From Isoetes taiwanensis (Eukaryota; Streptophyta; Lycopodiopsida; Isoetales; Isoetaceae), in the NCBI GenBank assembly GCA_021234155.1, contig JAJEKV010000020.1, forward strand, positions 20,699,018-20,763,017: a stretch of DNA of 64,000 nt, written 5' to 3'. Position numbers and translations under genes: made by a program. A model generated the notes under the pieces. The model was not told the origin of the DNA. It did no database searches and was given only the letters and a program-made list of their open reading frames with translations. Below, in pieces: positions 1 to 11,539 of this stretch (the stretch's first letter is position 1; every line of letters begins with the position of its first letter).

Positions 1-1380
1 TTCTAAACAAGCAAAGAGGCAATGTTTAAAGAGATTTGAAAACAAAAGACAACAAAAGAGGGTAGAATAACCAATCATGGGGAAGCCACTAGGAATATCC
101 CAACCAGGGTTTTGCAGGCCACTGATCAAGAACAATTGTTGAGCCTCCCCGATATACTGCCCATTTCTTCTGGACCCTGGTCTCCCTATCTAACCTTATA
201 TAGCTCATCTCGTTGCCATGTCAGTTGTGTTGGCGTGAGGTTTTTTTGTACCGAGAAAAGAGTGTCCTGGAGGTGACTACCACGTTGCAAAAAATATGGC
301 TATTCCAGAATGCCGAAAAATATACCAGAAGATGGCATGGTCGGTTGGGCTAGTGAGCTCCTACCCTTTGTGATGTGAAAGATCCTGGGCTTTGATTATG
401 CATGATATCCGTAGAAACATGAGCAGCTGCGTCGGTATCGGAAGCAGAAGGTATTTCTTGGACCCCCACAAGATGCAGGTTCATGTGGCGATTCCTGCTC
501 GAGAGCTAATATGAATCTATACTCTATGTGCTATCTGAAGTTTGTATGTTATATGAACTTGATATGCTGGCCCCGGTGTTTGCTCCTAAACTACCTCGTG
601 CATTGGTACATCTAAATCCACATGCGACTGTGTCTCCTGGACTATAGCATCTCTTTGCTGTGTGCGTCTGTCTGCTAGGAGGGGAACTAGCAGGTCGTAC
701 ATATTCCTTTATCAAGAACTGCAAGAGCAACTTATCCCAAAACCAACACCATGCATGGACCCAATTGGATTGTGGAAGGTGCAATTGCACCTATTTTGGA
801 GTGGGAGAGGTTGTGAAGCTAAGAGGAGACAATATATGGAGTTGACAAATGTGGTGGTCCATTGGAGAATATTTGGTGGCCTATTGGGTCAAAATAACCA
901 CACGACTTAAAATCCTCATACCAAAGTTAATTTGTCAAAATGGCTGGTTTTTGGTATCAGTTGAAAGCTAAACTATCGATTTCCAATATGCTATATGAAA
1001 ATACCAAGGCACTGCTATGGTATTTATACCGGTTGGAGAGAGTGGCTCGAATATCTATAAGAACCTTGAGAATTTTTGACATGCATATGATCTTATTTAT
1101 TTAATTTAACCTTTGAAAATTGTTTGTAAGACATTAAAATATGGCGCGACAGATAATGGGATCTTCACGTGAACGTAAATAATTGCCATATTTTTTTTTG
1201 GGCTTTTGGTCGAACATTTGATCAAATTGGATTGATCATCCAAATTCTGCATTCAAAAGGCCGCACAACTTGACTACCTTGAATTAGGTTGGTTTTGATC
1301 CAAAAATTAGTTGCGGGCATATATTTATGAAGTTATGCCTTTTTTCCAAAAGAGTCTTTATTTTCTTATTTAACCAAAAC
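1..1380. other. AT-rich sequence, nothing recognised
   Basis: I see no convincing coding region, RNA gene or element end here. The open frames are short, overlap on both strands and match no family I know. Confidence 0.5.
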
Positions 1381-1612
1381 TTGATTTTATAGAATAGAAT
1401 AGAATAGAATAGAATAGAATAGAATAGAATAGAATAGAATAGAACAGAACAGAACATAATAAAATAGAATGGAATAGAATAAAATAAAATAGAGTTTTTA
1501 TCGCCACAGAGACCAATCGGTCTATGGGACCCAAAAGAGAGCGCAACATACTTATTACACCATGAGTTAAAAAATGACCACACCCCGAAAGGTTTTCGAG
1601 GGAAAACCTGTG
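1381..1612 (-). mobile_element. 3' end of a non-LTR retroelement with (TTCTA)n tail
   Basis: Read on the minus strand, a block ending at a GGTCTCTGTGGCGATAAAA-like stretch (about 1496-1525) is followed by a pentanucleotide microsatellite, GAATA repeats on the plus strand at about 1391-1495. The block resembles a second segment at 35553-35690: both carry a CAGAGACCAA motif, then GACCCAA, GCGCA and GAGGGAAAA blocks in the same order. A conserved 3' end followed by a simple repeat is typical of tails of LINEs and LINE-mobilised SINEs. The family is not identified. Confidence 0.45.
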
Positions 1613-1995
1613 GTAATAATAAGGAAGGAAGGAAGGAAGTATATTTTAACGTCCACGGAGGCCAACTGGCCTATGAGACGGTGATAATTTCCAAACACAA
1701 AAGAAAACAATAGAAACCCTGTACAATGTGTCTCTACCACTGGGATGAAAAAACCCCCATATGGGAGGAAAAACCCTTGTAGTAGGCGTTGAGAGGCCCT
1801 ATCTGGGCGCTCAAATTCCCTGTGCTGTGAGGGATTCCCTGACGGTGGAGACTTACTTGCGGGGAATGTAGGACGAGGCGTGCCACCATTGGCGGCGGCC
1901 AGTTGATGAATTGCTATCTCGAGCATCCGAGATCGGCATGAGCTGCTTTCCGATGTGTGCATATGCGGGGCATTCCTATAGAGCATGGTGTTCAT
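1613..1995 (-). mobile_element. Second non-LTR 3' end with (TTCC)n tail
   Basis: It abuts the previous segment. GGAA repeats at 1621-1640 are followed by TTTTAACGTCCACGGAGGCC, the same 3' terminal motif with a different simple-repeat tail. A minus-strand open frame (1567-1995, 142 codons) overlaps it but matches no family I know. Two elements of one family, with different tails, appear to have inserted side by side. Confidence 0.4.
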
Positions 1996-2542
1996 CTTCT
2001 ACTATCGCATGTGACAAAGACCGGCATAATCTCTCATGCTTGGGGGATTCCACGCCCCTCCATCCGCACCCAGGCCCCTGTCTCAATTCGAGATGGTGGG
2101 ACCACTGTCCTTATTGCAGCTATAGCTCTCCATTTCTTGGTAGAGATGTGTGCCTTCGTGATATTGGTGGGGGCGTGTTCAAGCGGCGGATTGACTGCGT
2201 GTGGTAGTGCTCGCTTTTTGGGCTTTGCAAGAGTGGGCGATCCCACGGAGAGGCAGCAAAGTGCTCATTCAAATGCAGCTCCTGCTCCGCGATATCCGAC
2301 ATATCCATAATGTGTTGATAGTCTATGGACCATCTTGCGAACCATCCCCTACAATGCTCCTGCCACACTCTACTGTCAAACTGTACAAATATACATATCA
2401 AGTAACACACAGATAAGTCAGCCGAGTGTCAGGGGACATAGTTGGTCCCGCAAATCCATGACCTTCTTAAGGTATAATATCAACATCCGAATCGAAGCCA
2501 TATTATCACATGTAGAGGCTGGCCAGACCTCACCAACTCAGC
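1996..2542. other. Unassigned flank of transposon copy A
   Basis: Only short overlapping open frames are visible. This sequence together with 23902 onward is the site into which copy A inserted. Confidence 0.4.
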
Positions 2543-2546
2543 ATAT

Positions 2547-2582
2547 GGGCAAAAGTATGCTGGTGGGTATCAAATAAATGCG
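2547..2582 (+). repeat. Left terminal inverted repeat, copy A
   Basis: This pairs with 23862-23897 in inverted orientation. It is followed directly by a cluster of CAGCAC words (2583-2606), which recur in the subterminal regions of copies B and C. Confidence 0.85.
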
Positions 2583-2872
2583 GTTCAGCACCCAGCACCA
2601 GCACCCTTCATACTTTTTTTTCCACCCTTCACCAATTATAGTCTAACATATTTTATGCCCGTTACTTCACATAGACCGTACCCATTCTAATCATAACCTG
2701 CTTACCGCCCACCGTAAGTAATGAATGTGACCCGAAGGGTATCGAATTTTAAATTTGTAAATTGCAACCGTCTGTCTGTTCCCCAACTTTTGCTACTCCA
2801 GCCAAATAGCCCGCGGAGAAGAAGCTTGAGAATCTTCACATTCACTCTAGTATTCCAAAACTCAAACGCACT

Positions 2873-4856
2873 ATGGTGAAGAAGGTTGTTACTCCGCCGG
2901 CTCAACCAGTAATTCTAACGTATGCCATGCGCAGGGTAAGCAAAATGCATTAGCAATTTTGATATGGGCTTAGGGTGCCATGTTAATTTGTTTTTCTTAC
3001 TTTCTTCTAACCCAGAAGGAACGTGCCCCTGAGATCGGACCTGGCTGATTGCCGAACAGAGGAGGACTTTCATGCTTATGCGGGTCTACCAAACGATGGT
3101 GTACATCCCTCTCAATTTCGAACGGATGTCATTTCTGCTGCAGAGTATAATGAGGTTTGGGGTACCAATGGTGTCATTCCCAACAAAACATCAATTGACA
3201 AGGTAAGGCCAGAGCATGAAGAAGCTTTAATTGAACTGCTGAGCAAGATATACCCAGAAGGGTTGAAGAATAGAGAAGTAAGGAAAACGGTTTCCTATCT
3301 ATTTGCAGTCAACAACTGCCAGAGGGCCAAGCAGGATCCAGAAAATTTCAAGGTTAATTGGGCAGCAGTGGCAGCAAAAAGTAGGGCCTATTCGAGCAAG
3401 GTTAAGAGTGAACCCAGCACCAGTGGCCTTGTGAGCATAGCAGAGCCCAGCAAATCACAGCAGACAATAGCACCTGAAAGCATAGCAGAAAGGCCAGCCT
3501 CAGCAGGCACTGGTGTAAAATTAGAAGGGAGGTTGTCATTCAGGAGTACTGCAATGTGCCCAGCAGTGTTCTCAGCTTATGGGAAGAATATTGCCTGCCT
3601 GGAAAGCATGATCCAAGGTATATAAGATGCCTTAAAAATGCAACAAAGTAATCTAGTGTCCAAGAAGGAACTAGTTGCACAATCTCAGGCAAAGGGCACC
3701 TTCTTCCGGCTGCAGAGGGGAAGTTGCAGACTATAAAGGACAATATTGCACGTCTTCAAGCACTGTCAGATCCTAATGCAGGTGCCTCTACTGAGATTCA
3801 TTCTTTGGAGAGGGAGAAAGATATGGCAGAGTATATGCTGAAGTCCCTCCTTGAAGTGGGGGGTGGGCCAATAGATGAAACCATGGTACAAAAGGTGGCT
3901 GCACTAACTGCTGAGATTGCCAACAACGAGTCCCTCCTTGCAAAAGCCCAGCAGCACTTACAGAATGTCACCAGGCTGAGGGAGATGACCAAGAGAAATG
4001 ATCAACTGGTCAGCATCACTCCAATACGATTCCGCTTGCCAATGGGAGATGAGGAGAGATGCTCCACTTGTGGTCTTGCATTCCAGGATGATTACACCCT
4101 CAGCCTGCGGATGAAATGTGGACATCATTATCATGTGAGCTGCCTCAGTTTGCTAATGGAAAAAACATGCTGCCTCGAGTGCTCAGAGACTATTCCTACA
4201 GGGTTCATGCAGGAATTGGGGAAGCTTAATATAGTAAAGCAGGAAGTGTTATATGCTGGAGCATCTCACAAAACTGAGAATAAGATAATTGATGTTGATG
4301 AGCATGTAGCCACAACTCCTGATAGTAACAGGAAAAGGAAACAAGTTAATACACCAAGAAGTAAAAGGACCCCAGGATCAGCTAAGCACAAGTCTACAAG
4401 GGTTCAAACTCCACAGCAAAGACATGGAAAAAAAGGTACATGCCTATTTTCAGGGTCTCAATTTGAATTGGCAACATTAGAAGATGCTGTAAACATTGGA
4501 CAGCAAGCTACCAGCAGTCTGCAGCACACTGCAGCACTTGATAGCACAGTGCTGAAGACACCAACCCATGCAGAATCTAAGGGAGATTCAAGTAGTACTG
4601 ATGATGCTGCCAATTATCTTGTAGTTCCAAATTCTGCAGCTGCCTCTACAAAGGCCTCCTCTAAGTTGCTGCAGGGAAGGAAAACAATGGCGAAGATATC
4701 GACAAGCAGGTTCAGGCAGTCGTTTCCAAGGTCAACAGGTTGACATGGTCAAGGACCAGGAAGGTTGTGGAAGAAGCGAGTGAGGGTGAGTCAGAAGTTG
4801 ATCTTGATGAAGACGTCCCTATAGAAGTAGCATTTGGAAAAAAAAAACAAGGCTAA
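2873..4856 (+). pseudogene. Copy A accessory gene: helical N-terminus and RING-like finger
   Basis: This is the partner of the better preserved gene at 58537-60447. A 21-codon first exon (2873-2935) ends in a GTAAGC donor. In copy A the acceptor used in copy B is altered (CTAA in place of CCAG), so the frame is lost at the splice. A further stop lies at about 3624 in a segment that is open in copy B, and the frame is then shifted. The 3724-4743 part is open. It holds a coiled-coil-like stretch, then a RING-like cluster (about 4058-4190: CxxC, then CxH, HxxC and a final C-rich pair), then a basic, Ser/Thr-rich tail. RING fingers bind zinc and often act in ubiquitin or SUMO ligases; no activity can be claimed for this one. 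It probably continued into the phosphatase-like exons at 5499-6276. Confidence 0.75.
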
Positions 4857-5498
4857 TGTAATTTTGCCATATGTATTTCAGGCAGGCAAACCTTGATTGC
4901 TCAAGACAACCCTAAACCATCAGCCAAAAGGTTTTTGTTCAAACAATTAATATATTTGATCCCTGTTTTCTTCCACCATGAATGTGCAAATTTTGTTTGG
5001 ATAATTCATTCAACTTAGACTTGAGTAAAAACTTGTCTGCAGAAAAAGAAGGCAGCCAATGGTTATACTTAGTGAATCTGATGAAGAAGACAATGCCACT
5101 AAAGGAGTGCCATCACAACCTCTAACATACAAAAGGTGTCTGTTATCCTGTTATATTTCACCTTGTATATTCTCTACAAATTTCAGTTGGTAATTGGAGC
5201 ATATCTTTGCATGCAGGAGAACAAGGTAGGTTGTGAGTGATGAAATGGAGGATAAAGCATGGAAGGCCACTGCAAGGTTTACTGATAGCTAGGAAACACC
5301 AATACATTGGGGGCAGGGAGACACTAATACATATGTATCTGACTATGGCTATCAGCACTCTCCATCATCGGGTAGCAAACCTAAAGCAGAGTCTAGTAGA
5401 TCACAACAACGTCCAGCACATCTCGACAGCACTGCCCAGCACAGTCCAGCACAGCATGGCAGCAGAGTCCAGCACATCTCGCAGCACAGTCCAGCACA

Positions 5499-6279
5499 AT
5501 GCAGCACACATCGACAGTGGGTGCAAACGTTGAGGGATGGGAACCCAGACGGAACTTGATGGTGCTTGACATAAATGGTGTACTGGCACAGACACAACAG
5601 AGGAGAATGGGCCAAAAAATATTGCCTCCACCTCAAACGAACCATGTTGTAAAAGAAACTGCAAGTAAGTACCTCATTTGCAGACCAGGGTATCATGAGT
5701 TTGTGGAATGGGCACTGCAGAGGTTTGATATTGTGATCTGGAGTGCTTCTCTACTTCGGAACACAAGGGATATGGTGGATGCATTGTTCCCAGATTTGCG
5801 GACCAAATTCTTAAAGGTATATAGTTAAGAGCAGTGCTATGCATGTGAGCATCCAACTAGCATAGTAAAGCAACTTTTTTCCAGGGAGTTGAAGGTTGTA
5901 CTTGAGGATTTTCCTGAATATCATGGTATAATTTTCTTGGTAGATGACAGCCTACACAAAGGGTTTCTAAACCCTGCACACACAACCGTTCCTGTTATGC
6001 CTTTCAAGGGGCAGGAAGAGGAAGACTTTTTGCAGAAGGTTTGTGTGTCCAGCATTGGATTAGTTGTCTTCCTATACAGTTGAAGAAACAATCTCACAGC
6101 TAGACATCATTGATGCATGGTTGCAGAAGGAGACAGTTGATGTGCTGGATTACTATCTCAACAACTATCTTGTCTCGGCCTATTATCTCCTCAATGCTCC
6201 AAAAGAGGTACAAAGGCAGTTGTTGGGCACCATTCCCGAAGACTCTAACCACTCTGAAAACTTCAATGACTCCTGAAAA
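5499..6279 (+). pseudogene. FCP1/NIF-like HAD phosphatase domain, copy A
   Basis: Exon 5499-5816 encodes the start of an FCP1-type domain: LMVLDINGVLAQ near residue 25, then YLICRPGYHEFVEWAL and FDIVIWSASLLRNT. After an intron, 5889-6036 encodes IIFLVDDSLHKGFLNP, the usual FCP1 block with the Asp pair. In the catalytic loop DxDG(T/V) the second Asp is Asn (DING), as I recall for a plant subset of NIF-like proteins, so phosphatase activity is doubtful. An extra G at about 6037 and an in-frame stop separate the last segment (6064-6276), which copy B reads without a break. A Gln/His/Ser-rich linker made of CAGCACAGTC repeats (5400-5520) joins this to the RING part, and the frame suggests one fusion gene. 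Confidence 0.75.
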
Positions 6280-6492
6280 TACCATTGTACACTAGCCTTT
6301 TGTAATATATATGACTTACTTTATGTAATCTTGAGTATTGATTCCAAGTAATGTCTCTAATACATCATAAAAATTTAAGATAAAGGTCTTCAAAATTTAA
6401 GACAAAGGTCTTCAAAATTTAAGATAAATGCTGAAATGATGAAACAACTAGGTCAAACCATTTTCAACCTTCATATGGCAGGCTGTCAAGGA

Positions 6493-7770
6493 TCATCTGA
6501 TGGGTAGCCCCCTCAAGGGAAAACCTGTTGGTGTGGGAATTTGATTCATCTCAAACTTGATTGCTGTGACATGATGACTGTATTGATAAGTAAGACCTTT
6601 GTTTTGAAGTAGTTCCCAACTACCATTGGGTTGGATAGCATAGTATACACCAGCCAACACATGTTCATCGACATTAAAAGTCTGACCCCAACTATCATGT
6701 ACAATCTTGTCAAGAATATGCCTCGGCTTAACACACTTCACCACATAGAAGTCTGCATTCTCTTGATTGCCCTCCTCGGCTACAACTACAAAGTTGTCAC
6801 CTTCCTCTATGTTTCCACTAAGCCATTCCCCATCACCTTCAAAAAATGCCTCGTCAATTTCGTCATCAAGCTTCATAGGCTTTAGTGTCACATACTTCCA
6901 ATTCTTCAACTTGTGCCTATTCACACAACATGACCAGTTTCCCTTCAAACAGTTACCACAGAAACAACTTAAACCTCTATGAGCCACCCTTGTGGTCGAT
7001 TTGGACATGTATGTCCGGATGCTGTGTATTTCCTTAGTCCCTTCCACCCTGGCACAGTCCAGCCGGTTTGTCCTATCAACATCATCCTTTCCAATTAACC
7101 AGAAGTACCTGCAAAGAGACAGCAACAAGTATTGCAGCTCACAGACAGCATAATACAGCACTACTCATCATATTACAGCAGTTCACAGACAGCACTACTC
7201 AGCACATTACAGCACTACTCAGCACATTACAGCAGTTCATAGACAACATTACTCAACAGAATACAGCAGATGAAAGGATAATACCTTTTGATGTCCCCGT
7301 TGTTGGTACCTTCATTCCAACGAGTTGCGAATTCACAGGCATCAGCAGCACCCCTAAATCTCACCCCATCATACTTGAGCTGCTCTCTAGTGAATGCCCC
7401 TATAAGGACCGCCCCTTGTCCATCGTGCTCTCCCTTATCATGGACTGTCCAAAAGAAATTCCACACTATTTCCTTCCCTAGCTCATGGTGATATCTTGGT
7501 AGGAAATAGAATGGCCGGGCAGATTTGAATTGGCTAGAACAACCATCTGACCAAACTATATGCCTGGAGAATTCTACACCATTTGATACAAGCCATGAAT
7601 TGTGCTTCCTAAGACAGTGCTTCACAAAAAGAGTGTCATGAATCTTGTCATCACTTAAGTAAAAATGGGTTTCCTTCAATAGCTTTCTGATCCCAGAGCT
7701 TTTGTCTATCCTATACGTGATGTGGACGAGAATTGTTATCTAGTCATTGTACCAGTGCTGGTTCTGAACC
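6493..7770 (-). pseudogene. Transposase-like gene, 3' exons, copy A
   Basis: This is the C-terminal half of the transposase-like protein, cut from its 5' half by the insertion at 7783. Exon 7285-7770 holds the VWSDGCSSQFK block, the NFFWTVHDKG block (HGKG in copy B) and GEHDGQGAVL. An intron at 7109-7284 (GT-AG on the minus strand) is packed with CAGCAC words. Exon 6493-7108 starts YFWLIG and has a Cys-rich segment, CFCGNCLKGNWSCC, that could bind zinc. These blocks recur in copies B and C. I recall the same SDG...HGKG..DG pattern in multicopy animal proteins of probable transposon origin. The fold is presumably RNase H-like, but I cannot align it here. Confidence 0.75.
7109..7284 (-). repeat. 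Intron filled with CAGCAC/TACAGCA short repeats
   Basis: The intron between the codons for GDIKR and YFWL contains many copies of CAGCAC, ACAGCA and TACTCAGCACATTACAGCA. The homologous intron of copy B (about 62632-62762) has the same composition. The words match those beside the terminal inverted repeats. Confidence 0.7.
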
Positions 7771-7782
7771 TCCCTTTGTATT
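7771..7782. repeat. 12-bp target duplication, left
   Basis: TCCCTTTGTATT is repeated at 22073-22084 on the other side of the retro-insertion. Copy B has it once at the homologous place (about 63238), which serves as an empty site. Confidence 0.85.
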
Positions 7783-7859
7783 ATTATTATTTTTTTTTTT
7801 TTGAAGGAATGAAAGGTTTATATTCATAATATAGGAAGTATTACATCAGGATCCCATCT

Positions 7860-9501
7860 TGTGACGCTCCCTGCTAAACGTACGGCGCCCGGCCGTACAC
7901 TCGGCAGGAAATCCCCCATCCGGCTCAACAACCGCATGGGCCCTTCGTCTACCCCGCACTCTGAGGTGACTCTTAGTGCGGGAAGGGAACACGAAGGTGT
8001 CTTGCGCGCCCTTCCCCTATGGGCTCCTATAACAGCGGAAGCGATAACACGTCAGAACTAGCATCAACATATACAAATACTACCTCGAAGGGTAGTGCAT
8101 CACACATAAACCAAGGCAAAGATGATAATCACGAACCATAAAACATGAGAGCTCCTACCCCGCTCGGACTGTGGGAGGATGACCGACCGGCTAGGCCTCA
8201 AGATAGAGCGCGACCGAGTCATGGCAATGGCGGGGGCGGCATAGAACAATGGCTAGGGTTGACCACTCCATCCGCCCCTCACATTGCATACTTTGCAAAT
8301 GGGCTAGATCGGGCTCGACAGGACTCTAGCCTTCCTGATCACGCAATCCCATGGCATCACCCATCCGGGACTACTCCGGGTTGCATCTCCCCGTCCGATG
8401 AGGCGGGAAGGGTTGCATCTCCCCTTCCCGGATCTAGAGGTGCGTGGGCGGCTAGAGAATCGTGGGCGACACCGCATTCGCACTGCAGGCCAACCCCCAA
8501 AGCGAGAGCCAAGCCAACACTTGCGCTCTCGAGAGGCGGCAACACCATTGCCCCTGGAGAGGTGTCGGACCCATGCTCGGCCCATGCAGTGACCCGACCA
8601 TAAGCCTAGCCCACTATGGGATCCCCCGGCCCCCCACTCGGCGGGGATCCTCCCTCCACTTTCCCTCTAGCCCCAAGTATGCGGTGCTGAGTCATATCAT
8701 AGCCTCAATAGCTGGGTGGGCTCCTATGCACAGCCGCAACTAATAGGAACTAAGGGATCTACTCTAGGAGCATACTACATATGGCTCTAGGGTCTCTACC
8801 CCCTTCCCAATACAAGAGGAGCAAACATGATCAACCATCATCACATAATCATCACATCATGAGAATAATCATAAGAAGAACATCTTAACCTAATCATACA
8901 ACTAACTAATGGTTAGGGTTCCTTGATTAGGGTTCAAGATGTTGAATATGGGTTCTAGGATGGCTCTACTCTAGATACAAGATACTAGCACATCTGGAAT
9001 GCTAATTCCAGATGAGCTATCACAACTACTATCCTACATACCTGCTCCTGAAGCTCTCCCTCCAGATCCGTGTGCCTCCATGGTCTCCGACTCACGAGAT
9101 GCCGCTCCTACTCCAAGAACGAGTTCTACCCCGGCGGGCTGCTTTGCACCGGTCCTATGCCACGACAAAACGCGATGTTCAAAAACGGGGTTCGAGCAGT
9201 AGGTGAGTCTCCTCGGGTGCTAGGGCTGGAAAGAGGTCTAGGGTTAGGGTTTATGCCTATATAAGTTAGGTCCACCTAGGATGCCACGTGGCACCAATCG
9301 GGTGAGTCCTGTGTGGCGGTGCCCCAATAGGTCAAGGCCACGTGGATAATGGCTTAACCTATGGTTGGCTAAGTTATGAGAATAACTTAGCCATGCCCCC
9401 TAGTGCCACAACCTATGGTATACAAGGCTATGAAGATAGACTTGTATAGTGACGGATCCAGAATATAATTATTTATGGCGTATATTCCCCGGACCGTCAC
9501 A
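7860..9501 (-). repeat. 3' LTR of the gypsy element
   Basis: It matches 19397-21035 nearly end to end, with TG...CA termini and the inner inverted repeat TGTGACG/CGTCACA. Differences between the two LTRs are mainly small indels in GC-rich parts (for example 7870-7910 and 8160-8260). Confidence 0.95.
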
Positions 9502-9520
9502 TTCTCCCCCAGGACAATGC
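9502..9520 (-). promoter_or_regulatory. Polypurine tract of the gypsy element
   Basis: The minus strand reads CCTGGGGGAGAA directly before the 3' LTR, the place where plus-strand DNA synthesis is primed. Confidence 0.8.
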
Positions 9521-10357
9521 TTTGTCCCTCGGCATTAAGCTAAGGTGACGATCCTACCTTATGCCCGCAAAACATCATCATGTCATAACCTTTAATTTAG
9601 TTTAGCAATCAAGTTTTATTAGTTAAAGGTCAAAATTTAGGCTATATTTGTACTTATACAAAATTATATAGCCTTAACACCGTATTTCTTATAATAATTC
9701 AAAATACTATTATAAGAGTTATTAGGGTTCATAATCTAAATTATGGCTCCCCCTATCTTCTCGTAACGCGCTCCTCGTTGAAGTCCTCCTTCTACTTGCC
9801 TGCAAAAGGAGCACATTACGTTAGTTTAGTTAATAATTTGTGGTTTTAGGGGACCACCCCTTACCTCCTTGAGCCGAACCAACTTGGCTCAAGGTTGTCC
9901 TAATACCTTGCCCAAGATCATGGCCCTTTCGGATTTGAGCTTAGGGATCATTTAAGATGCTTCCATCATTGCCCATGATCGAGTGCTACCTTGTACACGA
10001 TCCCCCGGATCGAGTACACCCCAGTGCATCATGCCCCGAGGGTTTCAGCTAGGGAACGTCTCACGATCCCATCATCGCGCATGATCACTTTAACCTTCAC
10101 CATGACCCTCCTACGGCCCCAGTGTGCGTATCCCGCATCGTGGCATAGAGATCATCCGATCGATGTCCCATCATCGCCCACCATGCCTCATTCCTCACTC
10201 ACATGACCCTAATGGTCATGCGCACCTCTTGGTGCGTGTGGCCTAGAGAATGCCCTAAAGGCGTATCCCATCATCGCCCACACGATCCAAGGTTCTGGCA
10301 CATGCACCCTAGTAACTAGAATGCATGCGCCAAAGCTTAAAACTAACTAACAAAATA

Positions 10358-11539
10358 CTAGCTAACCACCGGAAAGTCGGGTTCCACCAAGCCTGGGAGA
10401 CGACTTCGCCCATCAAACTCCTTCATAAACTCTGGGTATTGCTTCTCCAAGTCTTGCTTCAATACCCATGTCGCATCTTCCACGGGTAAGTGCTTCCACT
10501 TAACCAAATACTGGAGGAACTGAGACCTCCTAGTCTTCTTGAATGACTTATCAAGAAGCAATTCAGGCACTATTTCTACTTGCTCCTCCGTCATTTCCAA
10601 CAAGGTTGGAGTATCCAAAACCTCCTCAGGGTTAGGATTGTGCCTTTTTAATAAACTTACGTGGAAGACCTTGTGAACCTTGAGATGGGCTGGAAGATCC
10701 AACTTGTAGGCTTGAGAGCCCACTCTCTCCAAAATCTTGAACGGACCAGCCCACCTAGGGGCAAGCTTCTTGCAGCTCCCAATCCGCAGCTTGGCTTGCT
10801 TCACCTTGATCTTCAACCAAACGGTATCGCCTACCTTGAACTCTCTTACGGTCCTGTGCTTGTCGGCTACACTCTTCTGCCGACTTCTTGCTGCCAATAA
10901 GTAACCCCTTACTTCTTCTACTAGCTGCTGCATATCCCCTAACATCTGCTGGGACACTTCTACCTTGGACCGCGAGATTGTGCCGGTATCCGGGGTTAAG
11001 CTTGGTACGTAATTTACCATGAAAGGAGACATCCGAGATGACTCACCTTGGCAATTGTTGTGGCCGAATTCCACCAAGTGGATGTACTCATCCCACTTGG
11101 ACCGCTTGTTCCACACATAACTTCAAGCATATCTTCAATGATCCGATTCGGCCTCTCCGTCCGCCATCTGTTTGGGGATGATATGCCGTGCTCATGGAGA
11201 GCTTCGTGCGAATGGTGCTAAAGAGATCCCGCCAAAAGGCACTCATAAACTTAGAATCTCTATCGATATTATCTCCCGGCATGCCATGGAGTCTGAAAAT
11301 CTCCTTACAAATAACTTGGCAGTATCTAATGCGGTGTCAGTAGTCTTGCAAGGCACAAAATGTGCCATCTTAGATAACTTATCTACGACAACCATCAATG
11401 CGTCCTTGCCTCGAAGAGTTCTAGGGAGACCTGTGATGAAATCCATGCTTATGACCTCCCACTTTGCATTTGGCACCCCCAATGGCTCAAGAGCACTGAA
11501 TCGGGTTGCTCTGCCTTGGTCTCTGCGACATAACCGCAA
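10358..11539 (-). pseudogene. Integrase core and chromodomain of gypsy pol
   Basis: Three open segments cover this part. 11243-11539 holds the first catalytic Asp (SMDFITGLP). 11088-11282 holds the second (DRDSKF) and AYHPQTDG. One base is missing just after AYHPQTDG, so the Glu that follows is out of frame. 10358-11116 continues the C-terminal part. It ends in a chromodomain (about 10430-10585) with YLVKWKHLPVEDATW. Of the three aromatic cage positions known from HP1, only the central Trp is evident; the first and last positions look like Val and Leu. Such a domain targets integration to particular chromatin in chromoviruses. Confidence 0.9.

Noticed and set aside
1384-1583. Minus-strand frame with repeated Phe-Tyr-Ser-Ile-Leu
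   Set aside because: It translates the (TTCTA)n microsatellite.
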